A DNA stretch of 64,000 bases from Albifimbria verrucaria (lineage: Eukaryota; Ascomycota; Sordariomycetes; Hypocreales; Stachybotryaceae), in contig JAHREC010000013.1 of the NCBI GenBank assembly GCA_020081605.1, positions 2,294,001 to 2,358,000 on the forward strand, read 5' to 3'. The notes under the pieces are model-generated. The model was given only the letters and a program-made list of their open reading frames with translations, had not been told where the DNA came from and did not search any database. A program made the position numbers and the translations under genes. Positions 32,823 to 42,689 of this stretch are shown piece by piece (within the stretch, counting starts at the first letter, position 1; each line of letters opens with the position of its first letter).

Positions 32823-33968
32823 ATGACTGACAGCATCCCCACTACAGCAGGCCGCACGACACTGGCCTCTTCTGTAAAGTCATTCTTAGACGCCAATCCA
32901 AGCTTGCGCCTAGGCGGGCATGAGGATTTCCACACGGAACGACGACATCACCTGGAAGTGTTTGGCTTCCACAAGCTCCTTGAAAACCTCCAGACGCCAA
33001 TTGGCGATCTGCGATTCCATGGCATTCGTGGTAGGCACGGAACGATTCCACTGAGGCTATTTTACCCAACAGAGTCCGAAGCAGGGAAGGGCAATCCTTC
33101 ACCAGCTCTCATCTACTTCCATGGTGGAGGGTACACCGTCGGAAGTGTTGACGAGTTTGAGAATGGGCTCAGGATTTTAGCGGAAAACTCGGGTATCATT
33201 GTGAGTTTACGAACCCGTGATCCTGAGCAAGTCTGATTTGCTCACATGATACAGGTCATTGGGGTGGAATATCGACTAGCACCTGAACATCCATTCCCAA
33301 CGCAGCTGGATGAGTATGAGGATGTCATTTCGTGGGCACAAGGCCAGGGTGGAGCTTCACACGGAATCGACGGATCTCGGATTCTTGGCGCCGGCGACTC
33401 TGCCGGCGGCAACATGACAGCCGCAGTATCATTACGTATGAAGGATGAAGGAGGCCCCTTTGAAAGCGCAATTGCTTCTGTATCCTGAAGCCAGGTTACC
33501 GTTTGACACACCAGCTGCAACAGAGAATAACTCCGGTTATTACTTAGAGTGTAAGCTGTGACTTCCATTGCCATAACCTTCGACAGGAGTTCAAATTGCT
33601 AACAAGCTCTTAGGCAATGGCATCTTTTCTTTGCAGACCACTATCTGCCGCGAGCACCTAACAAGGCTTACCCTCCGGGACACCGATATGTGTCACCGGG
33701 AATGCAAAAGGTCGGAGACTTGAAGGGCTCCCCACCAACAGCAGTATTTACTTGTGGCTTTGATCCTCTGCGGGACGTCGGTGTCGAATATGCCAGCAAG
33801 CTGCAGCAGGCTGGGAACGAGGTGTCCTGGCATCACTATCCCGACCTCACTCACGGATTCCTACAAATGGCGCCCTGGAGTGAGGAAGCAAGGAAGGCAA
33901 CTTTGGACGTGGCTGCTGCTACAAAGAAGCTTGCTTTTGCAGTAGGGCCAACATTGCAGTTGACTTGA
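32823..33968 (+). CDS. alpha/beta hydrolase-3 (HSL-type) esterase/lipase
   Basis: Serine esterase of the hormone-sensitive-lipase group, probably intracellular; cleaves carboxylic esters of unknown identity. ATG 32823; exons 32823-33200, 33255-33550, 33614-33968. The oxyanion motif is in LIYFHGGGYTVGSVDEFENG. Exon 2 has EYRLAPEHPFPTQLDEYED and the nucleophile elbow GAGDSAGGNMTAAVSLRMK. After the second intron come the acid in FTCGFDPLRDVG and the His in YPDLTHGFLQMAPW. Single-base losses occur in the C run near 33455 (should read PLKAQLLLYPEARLPFD) and the T run near 33630 (FADHYLPRA). With them, the two introns and stop fall into frame. Confidence 0.88.
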
Positions 33969-34257
33969 TTCATGCTGCACCGGTTACCGTGGCGGAAAAC
34001 AAGAGTTATCCCGTAAGTTTAATAGAATGACCTCGGATGTAATAGGTTGTATAGTAGTGAATGATGGTTATGACTATGACGACTGTTTGTTCCTCAGTGG
34101 TCTTGCCCAGCTTATGGGTCAAATTTCTCACAGCCGATGAAAAGTCTTTAATAATACTCCCATCTCTAAAAAGATGTGCCTTGACGTTGATTTTCAAGTT
34201 GCCTCCCAAAATGAGATCGCCATAGGAACCTAACCGAAATCGCATGCAAGGATATCC

Positions 34258-36307
34258 TCAAAGCAATGTGCGCTTCCACCATTTCTCCTCTTCCTCCAAC
34301 CAGAGCTTGATGCTCGATCGTTGAGCCATCATGTGGCCTTCTCCTTCGACCTCAACCAGTTTGACATCAGCTCCTCGCTTCTCCAGTGCATCGGCCATCA
34401 ACGTTGCTTGTTCGAGATCCACTACTGTGTCTGCCTTGCCATGGATTATCAACAGTGGCGATTTGACCTTATCTGCAGAGAAGAGTGCGCTCCTTTCGCG
34501 GTAGATCGCATCTTTATCCTTTCCATCTGTGCCTGGAGGTAGGATGAGTGCAGGTGCATAGTCCGACTCCAACTTATGAGTAGTGTCATCCCATCGCTTC
34601 ATATCGCTGATGCTGGATACGGCAACACCCCTGCAAACGTGTCCGGATACCGAGTCAGTCCCATCAGGGTATTGTATCCGCCAGCGCTCAGTCCAGTTAG
34701 GCCCACAGAGCCTGCCCGGACTTGTCCATCCCATACCATAAAATCGGCATATTCGGCAGCATCATCGACGTCTAGTAAACCCCAATTTCCAAAAAGAGCG
34801 TTTCTATACTTCTTTCCGTGAGTAGTTGATCCCGTATAGTTGAGCATCAGGTAAGCATAGCCTCGCGAGGTGAAGTATTGTATCCTAAGGAGAGGCCGCA
34901 GCCAGAATAGCCGGTTGGTCCTCCATGAGAACTGATGATGAGGGGCGGTAGCTCTTTAGCCGGAGCTACAAAGTAGGGGTTCTTTGGCATCCATAGAAAG
35001 CCATGGATTACTCGTGCGGGAAGCTGTTTCGTACTGATGACTGCTGGTGTAGGGCGGGAAAGTAGTGATGCCGGGAATGACTCATCAGTAGATGTACGAA
35101 TGGCTTTGCAAAGATGAGCACCTCGGATGTCAAATTTGTAGAGTGTTTCCGCGACCGCAGTACCACTACTGATGGCGAGGACCGAATTGTCGTCGAGCCG
35201 CGCCATTGAATCGGCCTTGAGAACGCAGAATGCCTCTGGGTTGGCAATTTCCCACCATGAGTTGGTGTCGAGCTCTATAGCTATCAGCCTAGCGAAGCCG
35301 TCTGAAACTGCAGAAGCAACCAAATGTTGTGTTGAGAGGGGGCGTAAGTCCGACTGAGGAGGTTATTAGTTGGTGATACCCGCGACAGACAACAAGATAC
35401 GTACCTTCCCTCAAAAGACCAATCTCACCAATTTCAGCTTTCTCCAAGCCCTTGAGTTCTATCTGTATGGCCTTGTCATGCCCTGGTTGTATGCTGTACA
35501 ATTGGCGGTAATTCCCTATCTCTTGTGCAAAAAGAGGGTTCCATCAAGGCCCCAGCGCGGCTCACCGACGCCTTGTTGACTGCCACCAGATATCAGTCTC
35601 GCATTACTGACGGAACCATCTGGATTCCATTTTGCAACAAATAGTTTTGCAGCGTCAAATGGCAGGTTCGGGTGGTTCCACTCCAGCCACGCCAGCTTCT
35701 TTCCGTCGTGGCTGAACAATGGCGTGTAGTAAAAGTCGGCGCCAGACACGACCCTCTTGACCTCCGCCGTGAGAGTGTTGATGGCTACAATGTAATTCCG
35801 GATCTTGTAAGGCGTGTCGACAGTATGATCTTCCTCAATGGCCAAGGCCCAAGGCGAGTTTGCGTCGGCATTGAAGCTCGCATATCTTAGGGCTGGGGCT
35901 TTGATGAGAAGGAAACGTCTTGAGTGTCTGAGTCTAGAATCCGGACTGTGTTGTCGCTATTGGAGAAGATGATGCGACCATCAGATAAGATATCGTAGAG
36001 AGAGGCTCCATATTCGTAGACCTTATTCGAGACACTATAGGGCTCAGGCAAGAGTGGCTTCACACCGTCTTTGGTGACCTCGGAGACGATCCGCCTCCCA
36101 TCAGCAGCAGTCTCGACGTAGAAGGCTCTTCCAGATTTTGACTACATGGGCCTCAAATTGAACTCGTCAGAAAGTTCCCTCAATCAAGGTCAAAGGAGGT
36201 CTTACGCTCACGCGAGGAGAGGACAATGAGCGAGTTGCAGCGGCAACCGAATCGGAGGTGATTGGAGAGATCCAGTGGCCGTGGGAGAGGATCTGCTTGA
36301 TAGTCAT
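34258..36307 (-). CDS. S9C prolyl-oligopeptidase-family peptidase (acylaminoacyl-peptidase/DPP-like)
   Basis: Serine peptidase with an N-terminal beta-propeller and a C-terminal alpha/beta hydrolase domain, about 646 residues. ATG 36307 (MTIKQILSHGHWISPITS); exons 36307-36206, 36141-35405, 35353-34258. Propeller-type repeats include YTPLFSHDGKKLAWLEWNHP and GEPRWGLDGTLF. The catalytic domain has PPLIISSHGGPTGYSG, the nucleophile motif in VGLTGLSAGGYNTLMGLTRY, the acid Asp in LLIIHGKADTVVDLEQA, and the His in EGEGHMMAQRSSIK. No signal peptide is seen. Single-base losses near 35902, 35526, 34884 and 34641, plus two bases in the C run near 35342, are needed; with them all phases and the stop agree. 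It could hydrolyse peptides or, as some relatives do, amide/ester metabolites. Confidence 0.85.
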
Positions 36308-37265
36308 GGCGACGATTCCGATTCAATCCTCAAATGTCGCGGTTGATTCGCTTGGAACACTCAAGGATAGAAGAAGCTTTGTTGTGATTCCCCGCTCAGG
36401 ATATAGGATGATCGCTCGAGGCACAAGCCTCATGCTGAGCCCCATGTCTGGGCATAGTGTAGGTACATGCAGGGAGAGAGGCATGCCTACCTACTATGCA
36501 GCGCAATCGGTACAGGCGCTTGCCTGGAATGACATGAACCAAGCGGAGATGTCACCGTCGGTGGGAAGATGTCACTAGCGGGGTATCGCTATCGCACCCC
36601 TGTAGCTGCCTCTGTAGCTGCCCTGTCCAGTGTACACTGTACCTCTTGAAGCTCAAACTGGCAAGGCGTCTAACTGATCTCAACGGCACGCTGCATCTCC
36701 CTCCGTTGGCTGCCATGCCCTGGTTCCTGCTTCAATGTTATCTCCGGTCCGCCTCCTTGGCATCTCCCAGGTGTGGCAGCTTTGACATGCTCCTGTCGGC
36801 TCTCGAAGGGTATCGGGAGTATACAGCTCAGGTCTTGTTTCCGGACGATTCAGCACCAGTTGCCAATGCCAAGCTTCATCTGGCCTGTTTATAACCATGT
36901 CTGGGCGCCGACATGCTTGACCAGATCACTTCGCCGGGCTATCTCGCCGTTCAAGTTTGGGAACCGATAGAATCACCGTCCGAAATTGTGTACAATGAGT
37001 CTTGCCTAGCTTCACGTAGCCAGCTCTTCTGGTGTAACAACACACAGTATATTGCGTACGTCCGCAACAAGCCACCTTGGCGTTTCATTGCGCAGTAGCC
37101 CTGTTGTTTGTTATCACGGCTTTTCGATCGTTATACCCTTGTCAGATACCGCCATCCCTGGCGGTGAGTTTCGCAAGTGACAACCACCAGTCAAGGGTAG
37201 GATGACGTCCTTAGATCACCTAAATTGAACTATCCTATTACAGGAGGGCAATTCCAGAGACAAAA
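36308..37265. other. intergenic region, no gene seen
   Basis: Upstream flank of the S9C peptidase gene and further unassigned sequence. Frames are short and unconvincing. Confidence 0.4.
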
Positions 37266-37523
37266 TCAGGTGTGCTTGCAGGACGAGGGACCCGAGTTAC
37301 CGGAAGTTGAAAGGGATCTTCTTGTGGCGCAGCACTTGATGCAGATGCCAGACTCGCTGTCAGGCAATGGCATCCCACCAGGTTCGAGGATAGCGGTAGC
37401 ATTTCCGAAGCTTCGGTGGGAGGGTGTTGCCAGGCGATAGGCCATGGTCAGCCTGGGGACAATGCCAGCGAATGCTAGGTTTAGCACCGTGAAGACGACA
37501 GTGCAGAAAGTGTCAAGCAGCAT
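37266..37523 (-). CDS. candidate small secreted cysteine-containing protein
   Basis: Not recognised. A frame of 85 codons from ATG 37523 begins with a signal-peptide-like hydrophobic stretch (MLLDTFCTVVFTVLNLAFAG), with a possible cleavage near residue 20-24. The mature part has CIKCC and a later Cys near the end (SSCKHT). It sits alone in a gene-poor, partly AT-rich interval, a setting in which small secreted proteins are common. Against it: no homologous family is recognised, the frame could be chance, and given the window's error rate its true C-terminus is uncertain. No function is assigned. Confidence 0.25.
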   Translation of the reverse strand: MLLDTFCTVVFTVLNLAFAGIVPRLTMAYRLATPSHRSFGNATAILEPGGMPLPDSESGICIKCCATRRSLSTSGNSGPSSCKHT

Positions 37524-39098
37524 ATACTAAGAGAATATATATTGAAGTGATCGAGGAATTAAGAAGGAGTCGCGATGGTCGTCATGAGAGGGATGTATTA
37601 CAAAGCCTCGTGAAATTTGAAGGCCAACAAAACAAGACGCGGATCACAAAGCCAAGATCAAGATAAAGGAAAGAGAGGAAAGGGACATGACCAGGATGAT
37701 GGGATATATTTAGAGATCTGGACTTATCAGACAGTTGCCCATGAAACAATAGCTTCTACGCAGGATGTAACTGGTTCTATAACATCCAGTTTGGAAACGA
37801 TGTACTAGTCCGTAATCTTGCTTGGCCCACGAAACAATTGTGGCTATACATCAACTGACATATGGTTGTTAAATGATTATAAAACTGGGAGTATCAGTCA
37901 GTTGAACTTTTGTAGCACAGAAATTTAAAAGATTATAAAATTAAATAATGAAAAATATACATTAAGAAATCAAAAGGCCCAATATACTAGCAAATGGATT
38001 CTATTCCTATTTTTATTTTTTTCAAAAATTTTCTTTATTTTTAAAAAGGAATAATTAAGCACAGGTCAGTTGAAGTACAAAATAAGCAGGTATACGTGGA
38101 ACATGGGTCATAATGATTCAACGACTATATGTCAGTTGATCTAAACCCATAAATAATTGGCTGTATCATAGATATCACCAAGCAAATATATTGATTATCA
38201 AAGCAATGAATCAACTCAGACTATGTATATGTCCTGCTCCTTTTATGGTTCCCACCCTGGTAGCGTCCCTATCGAGGTGCTGTTCTTGTCTCGGATAACA
38301 CGCATAACGTCGAGGAGGTCTCTAAGTGCTAAGCTATTTGATGCAAAGTTGGCTAAATAAGTTGTATTCCATTATTCTAATTGGTTAGCTAACACGAATG
38401 ATTGTCAAGACTTGCCGCTGCGAGTGAGCGTAGACATAGCTTAATACATACTGATCATCGTGCATATGACTCCTTAGTAGCAATTGTACGGTCCATGCAT
38501 TGAGGCTACTGTAATATTAATACTTGCACAGTATATCATGATTCTCGAAAGGCTCACATGGCTATTTAGCCACATATCCTGTCCAAAATTAGAAAATGTG
38601 TTGGTGTAGGTACGTTGTAAACCGTGCGCGTGGCAGACTTGGAGTAAAGAGTAGTGTTCCGGTGCTAGCAACATCTTTCGAGTGAAAAGCATTTACTTAT
38701 AAGGCGCCAACCAAAGTGCTAACATTTTAAGAGTTATTCTAGAATCTAGTTCGGAGTTGGGCTGTTTGAACAGCCCAATGCTTTACCTTCCGCCCGTATT
38801 CTTCAGCCAGCAAGGCGAGAGATGGTTCAAGGAGGCATCCTCTGTTGTAAAGTGCGGCGCAACTTGATCGCACTGTGGGGTTTCATGTTGGACCCTGGAA
38901 ATTTCTCCTAGTTAGGGGTTGCAATTCACATCATGAAACGGTCCTGAATCAAGACAACGACATTCATCCCACGATTGCAAAATTTCTTTTCTTTGTTCTC
39001 ACATTTATTGAGTATCACTTAGTTACAGGCTCAGCCGCTCACGCCATTATTCAAAGCTATACCACCAATTACTCTCTACACCTTTCTTTTCCGACATC
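37524..39098. other. AT-rich gene-poor tract
   Basis: About 1.6 kb. The stretch about 37850-38200 is strikingly A/T-rich with long T and A runs, in contrast to the surrounding sequence. No open frame with protein-like character was seen. It may be a decayed (RIP-like) repeat relic or simply an AT-rich spacer; TpA/CpA statistics were not computed. Confidence 0.45.
38757..38778. repeat. 22-bp perfect palindrome TTGGGCTGTT-TG-AACAGCCCAA
   Basis: Two 10-bp arms, exactly reverse-complementary, separated by TG. It lies about 320 bp upstream of the ATG at 39099. It could be a dimeric regulator site or a hairpin. Confidence 0.7.
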
Positions 39099-39524
39099 AT
39101 GCAGCTGTTCGCCTGGACAACAATCATATCGCTAGTCGTCTCAATAGGGGTTCTGACGTCCTGGGTGAGAGACCCCGACGCGGACCTCGCCGAGCGCAAC
39201 GTTCACACCACGCTGCTTTCCACTCTTGCAGGCGGCACTGCCATCAACATCGCCTGCGCCGTCCTCTCGCGCGCCGTGGGTGCTGTCCCGCCTGGCGATG
39301 AACTTGGCGCCTGCACGCCCTACGGCCTAATGGGAGGTGGCATCGCTGCTCGGCTGCACATGCACTACATCAACGGTTATGTTCATGGCGAATGGACATA
39401 TGTCAAGCAGACACCCGCGAGGGTGGTGGGGTATGGAAGAGCTGCCCGTAGTCTGGTCGAGGTGGAGTTGAAGAAGTTGGGATTGTTACAGTCTGATGAA
39501 GCGCCACGAAAGTCTGAGCTGTAG
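39099..39524 (+). CDS. small hypothetical membrane-associated protein
   Basis: Unrecognised protein of 141 residues from ATG 39099. It has an N-terminal hydrophobic segment (MQLFAWTTIISLVVSIGVLT), then a short polar stretch with DPDADLAERN, a second hydrophobic segment (LLSTLAGGTAINIACAVLS), a Gly-rich GLMGGGIAARLHMHYINGY, and a charged C-terminus (LVEVELKKLGLLQSDEAPRK). The first segment could be a signal anchor, so one or two membrane passes are plausible. The frame is intact, moderately GC-rich in a gene-poor region, and preceded by a pyrimidine-rich leader. The coding call rests on length, composition and context only. Confidence 0.5.
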   Translation: MQLFAWTTIISLVVSIGVLTSWVRDPDADLAERNVHTTLLSTLAGGTAINIACAVLSRAVGAVPPGDELGACTPYGLMGGGIAARLHMHYINGYVHGEWTYVKQTPARVVGYGRAARSLVEVELKKLGLLQSDEAPRKSEL

Positions 39525-40044
39525 GTGGCAGGTTATCTATTCTCGAAGCTATGAGTTTCATATATTTGCACAGCCACAAGTAATATCATGATGACTATTG
39601 GAAGGGAGATACAAGCCTAAACTATGGTGTCCTCGTGTTCCGAGACATATCGTGTCAAAAATGTGTCAGTATAACTTTACCCTTGGCCAATTGCATGAAG
39701 CCATGAAGACAGACCAGGTAAGTGAGAATTCATTCTAAGTCAAGGATGAAGAGACAGGCAAGTCACTTTTGATCAGAGGCAAAAGACAAGTTATCTTAAC
39801 AGCGCGTTTATTCTTCATCGTCGGACACCCTTAGACTATCTTGACTAATCTTCCCAGTGGATATAACCCCGTGATAATAATCAATCGGGAAACAAACATT
39901 AAGGAGAGGACTGTTTAATAAACCACAACCAAGTCCTCCGCATTTTCCATCCCTGTCCTCACGACTACCAGAGCCTTTGTTGGATCCCAAATCCTCCTAA
40001 CCATTCATCCTATTCGTACCATCGCCGGAATTGCTCTTTCGCAC
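39525..40044. other. convergent intergenic region, no gene seen
   Basis: About 0.5 kb between the small membrane protein gene and the Egh16-like gene. No feature could be supported. Confidence 0.45.
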
Positions 40045-40765
40045 TTAGGCGTTGAATGCAGCGCGCTTGCCACGGCGCATGCGGTTGGCGGGCGCGGTAG
40101 CGGGCGCGTTGGCGGGAGCAGCGCTGGGTGTGGTAGCGGCGGGAGCGGCGCCGGGGCGGCCATCTGGACAGGAACGACACCGCCGAAGGGACCAGCGTTA
40201 GCAGGGTTCTGGCAGCGAACAAGGCAGACGTTGTTCTGGCCGGCGGTGGTACCAGTGCACTGCTGGTTGGCGGGGATGGCAGCCTTGAGCTCAAAGTCCT
40301 GCATCTCACCGTCACGGTTGCGGCCACGATCATTGCCGGGAACGTCCTTGGTGACCTGGATGTTGTCCCAGGTGGTGCCAGAGCCGTCGGCGTTGATCAT
40401 GCACGTGTAGGGGCCAGCACCGTCGCTGTTGACCTGGTGGATGGTCATGGAGACCTCGCCACCGGCGGTGACCTGAGGGAGTTTGTCGCCAGTCTCGGCC
40501 ATGATGGCGGTGGTGCCAGACTCGAGGCTGTTGTCACCACCCTTCAGGGTTTCGCCGAAGGTGTCGGCGGAAGCGCCACGGAAGCGGGTGGCATCCTGCT
40601 GGAAGGGCTGGCGACGGGTTCCGTCACGGGAGTGCTGCTGTCAACACCAAGAGCCATGCCCTTGCCACCAGCATCGCCGGTAGCGCCAGTGATGATGCTG
40701 TGTCCAGCAGCGAGCTGGGCGGCGACCAGGACGGTGCAGCTGAGGATGGCCTTGAGGGAAGACAT
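40045..40765 (-). CDS. Egh16-like (GAS/MAS family) secreted protein
   Basis: Member of the fungal Egh16/GAS1/MAS family, known in plant- and insect-pathogenic fungi as appressorium- or infection-associated secreted proteins of unknown biochemistry. ATG 40765 starts a signal peptide ([20 protein letters not shown]) followed by the typical [20 protein letters not shown]. The core has [38 protein letters not shown] and [20 protein letters not shown], with paired cysteines in [20 protein letters not shown]. An Ala/Pro-rich tail ends in [12 protein letters not shown]. Two single-base losses, near 40629 and in the G run near 40152, are required; with them the gene is one 240-residue exon. Confidence 0.88.
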
Positions 40766-42689
40766 TTTGAAGGTTAGGGTTTGTTGGGTGGGTTGTTTGG
40801 AGAAAGGGAGAGTTGGTTGGTATTAAGAAGGAGATGAAGATGAACCTGACCGGCAGGAGAGAGAAGTGAAGCTGAGAAGATGTTGGAAGGGTGTGCTGAA
40901 GAGGCTGTTGATGATGAAAAAAAACTCAGAGAAGGCGGGAGAACAGTCGTGATTTATACTCGAGTTGGTGATCTCGTCGCTCGTATGCTTCTTTGATAGA
41001 GATCACATTAAGCATAGGACACGGACCTCTGTCCTAACAACTGAGCGTGACTAGGGCCTCCTTAGCCAAGCCGCCCCCGACTTCATGCATCAGGCCAAGA
41101 TCTTCGAAAAGAGTAATGTGAAGCCATCGTGAAGCCCTGCCATAGCGTGCATCGCGGACAGTCATTGGCCACCGTGACAGACAAAGATCAGTCGAAACGG
41201 ATCATGCTTTCTCTACCAATCACGACGCTGGGCGCCTACCAACTACCGCGACGTACGGAGTTTCGACAACACGGGTCTCGACAGCCCGTCGTGTCCGTGC
41301 CCTCACCTCCCGGAAACGAAGGGTTTCGAAACGCCGGCCTGCGCCATAACCGTCCCTCCGTGAGGCCGGAGCGAAGAAATAACGTTAAAGTCTTGGCAGG
41401 TGGGCTGGCGCGCGAGTCGGGCCCGCTGTTACTCAATATCGAATATGGTTGTCAAGGAGGCGCTCGGGCACTAAACAAGCGCTGGAGTCGCAGGCTGGCT
41501 AATGAGACGGGGAGCCACGATCCCCTTTGTCTGGGCTAACGACTTTAATTCCACATTTTCCTCTGAAGACTCCAAGAAGGCTGAGCCTCAGGAGTGTTTG
41601 AGCCTGACTTTCAGTCATCCCTCAGTTAGAGTTGGCTATAGCGTGGAAGAGAGAATTTCGTTCCTGTTTCGACACACAGCCAAGTTGCTCATGAAGTTTG
41701 AAACGGCACTCGTTGCTCTTGGCAGGTGACACATTCATGGCGCATAGAAACCCCAGACCCTGGACGTAGCGATCGCAGGTAAGGAGGGTCTGAGGCGCGC
41801 GGACCTTTCAGGGCGGCATAACACTGGGTCAAAATGCGGCCATAGCGATGGATAGAGTCGGCCGCAGCAATGGCTCAACGAGGGCCAAGTCTGATACTTG
41901 AGGTTGAGATACGTGCAGTCACCTGACCACCTACCCTGAAGCCGGAAGCAGCATTTTCCATGATGCACACATATATCTTGGTCAAGCGATGCACCTGGAT
42001 AGAATCATAAATCACAGGCAATTTGGACTTATATGTAAATATTTATTGAAAAGGGTTTCTGCTATTATGGTAACTGATAGTGTTGTTCATTCAAATGTTT
42101 CTTCATAGGTCAATTTTTACTAGAATTTTAAGATGTATAACCTTGATTTCTTCATTACGTTATTTCAAGTACTACTTCGTGGTCCGTGTTTCTCTGCTTA
42201 GAATCTGAAACCAGATCCCAAACTATGGAATCAAGGATCGACAATGGAAAAGATTTTGGATTGAGCTAGCACTCAACATAGCGAAACACGCTATAAACGT
42301 CATTTTTCAGATTTCGATATGTGCGAGAGCAAGGTTTTCTTATTTTTAATGTAGACAACTCAAAACAGCGCATCCTATGCGCTTCTATACATTGAATGAT
42401 GATGATGAGGGTATAAGTGAAGAACAAGCCCGACATCGAACAACTCATATGCCCAGTAGAATAGAAAAACAATGAGAATGTCAAGCTAAATGCTGCATCA
42501 AAACACGCCCACAGAATGAAACACGTATATACCCAGCTCTTGGATAGGAAAACCATCATCAATCGCCTGCCATAAACCCAAATATCCTTCAAAATTGGAG
42601 CAATGGTGACCTGAACTCCTCAATAACCCCATATGCACCCGTACACATATTTATCATGAAAAATAGATAACCCCAGCACTTTCAACTAT
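40766..42689. other. intergenic region, no firm gene
   Basis: About 1.9 kb. The first part is the promoter of the Egh16-like gene. From about 42000 to 42690 it is AT-rich, with a hydrophobic frame on the minus strand (42266-42592) that lacks an ATG at its start and is not called. Confidence 0.4.

Noticed and set aside
27350..36307. Secondary-metabolite biosynthetic gene cluster
   Set aside because: No polyketide synthase, peptide synthetase, terpene synthase, prenyltransferase or pathway-type zinc-cluster regulator was found.
42266..42592. Hydrophobic minus-strand frame with two or three possible membrane segments
   Set aside because: The first codon is TTG, internal ATGs give short products, and the AT-rich composition alone can create such hydrophobic translations.
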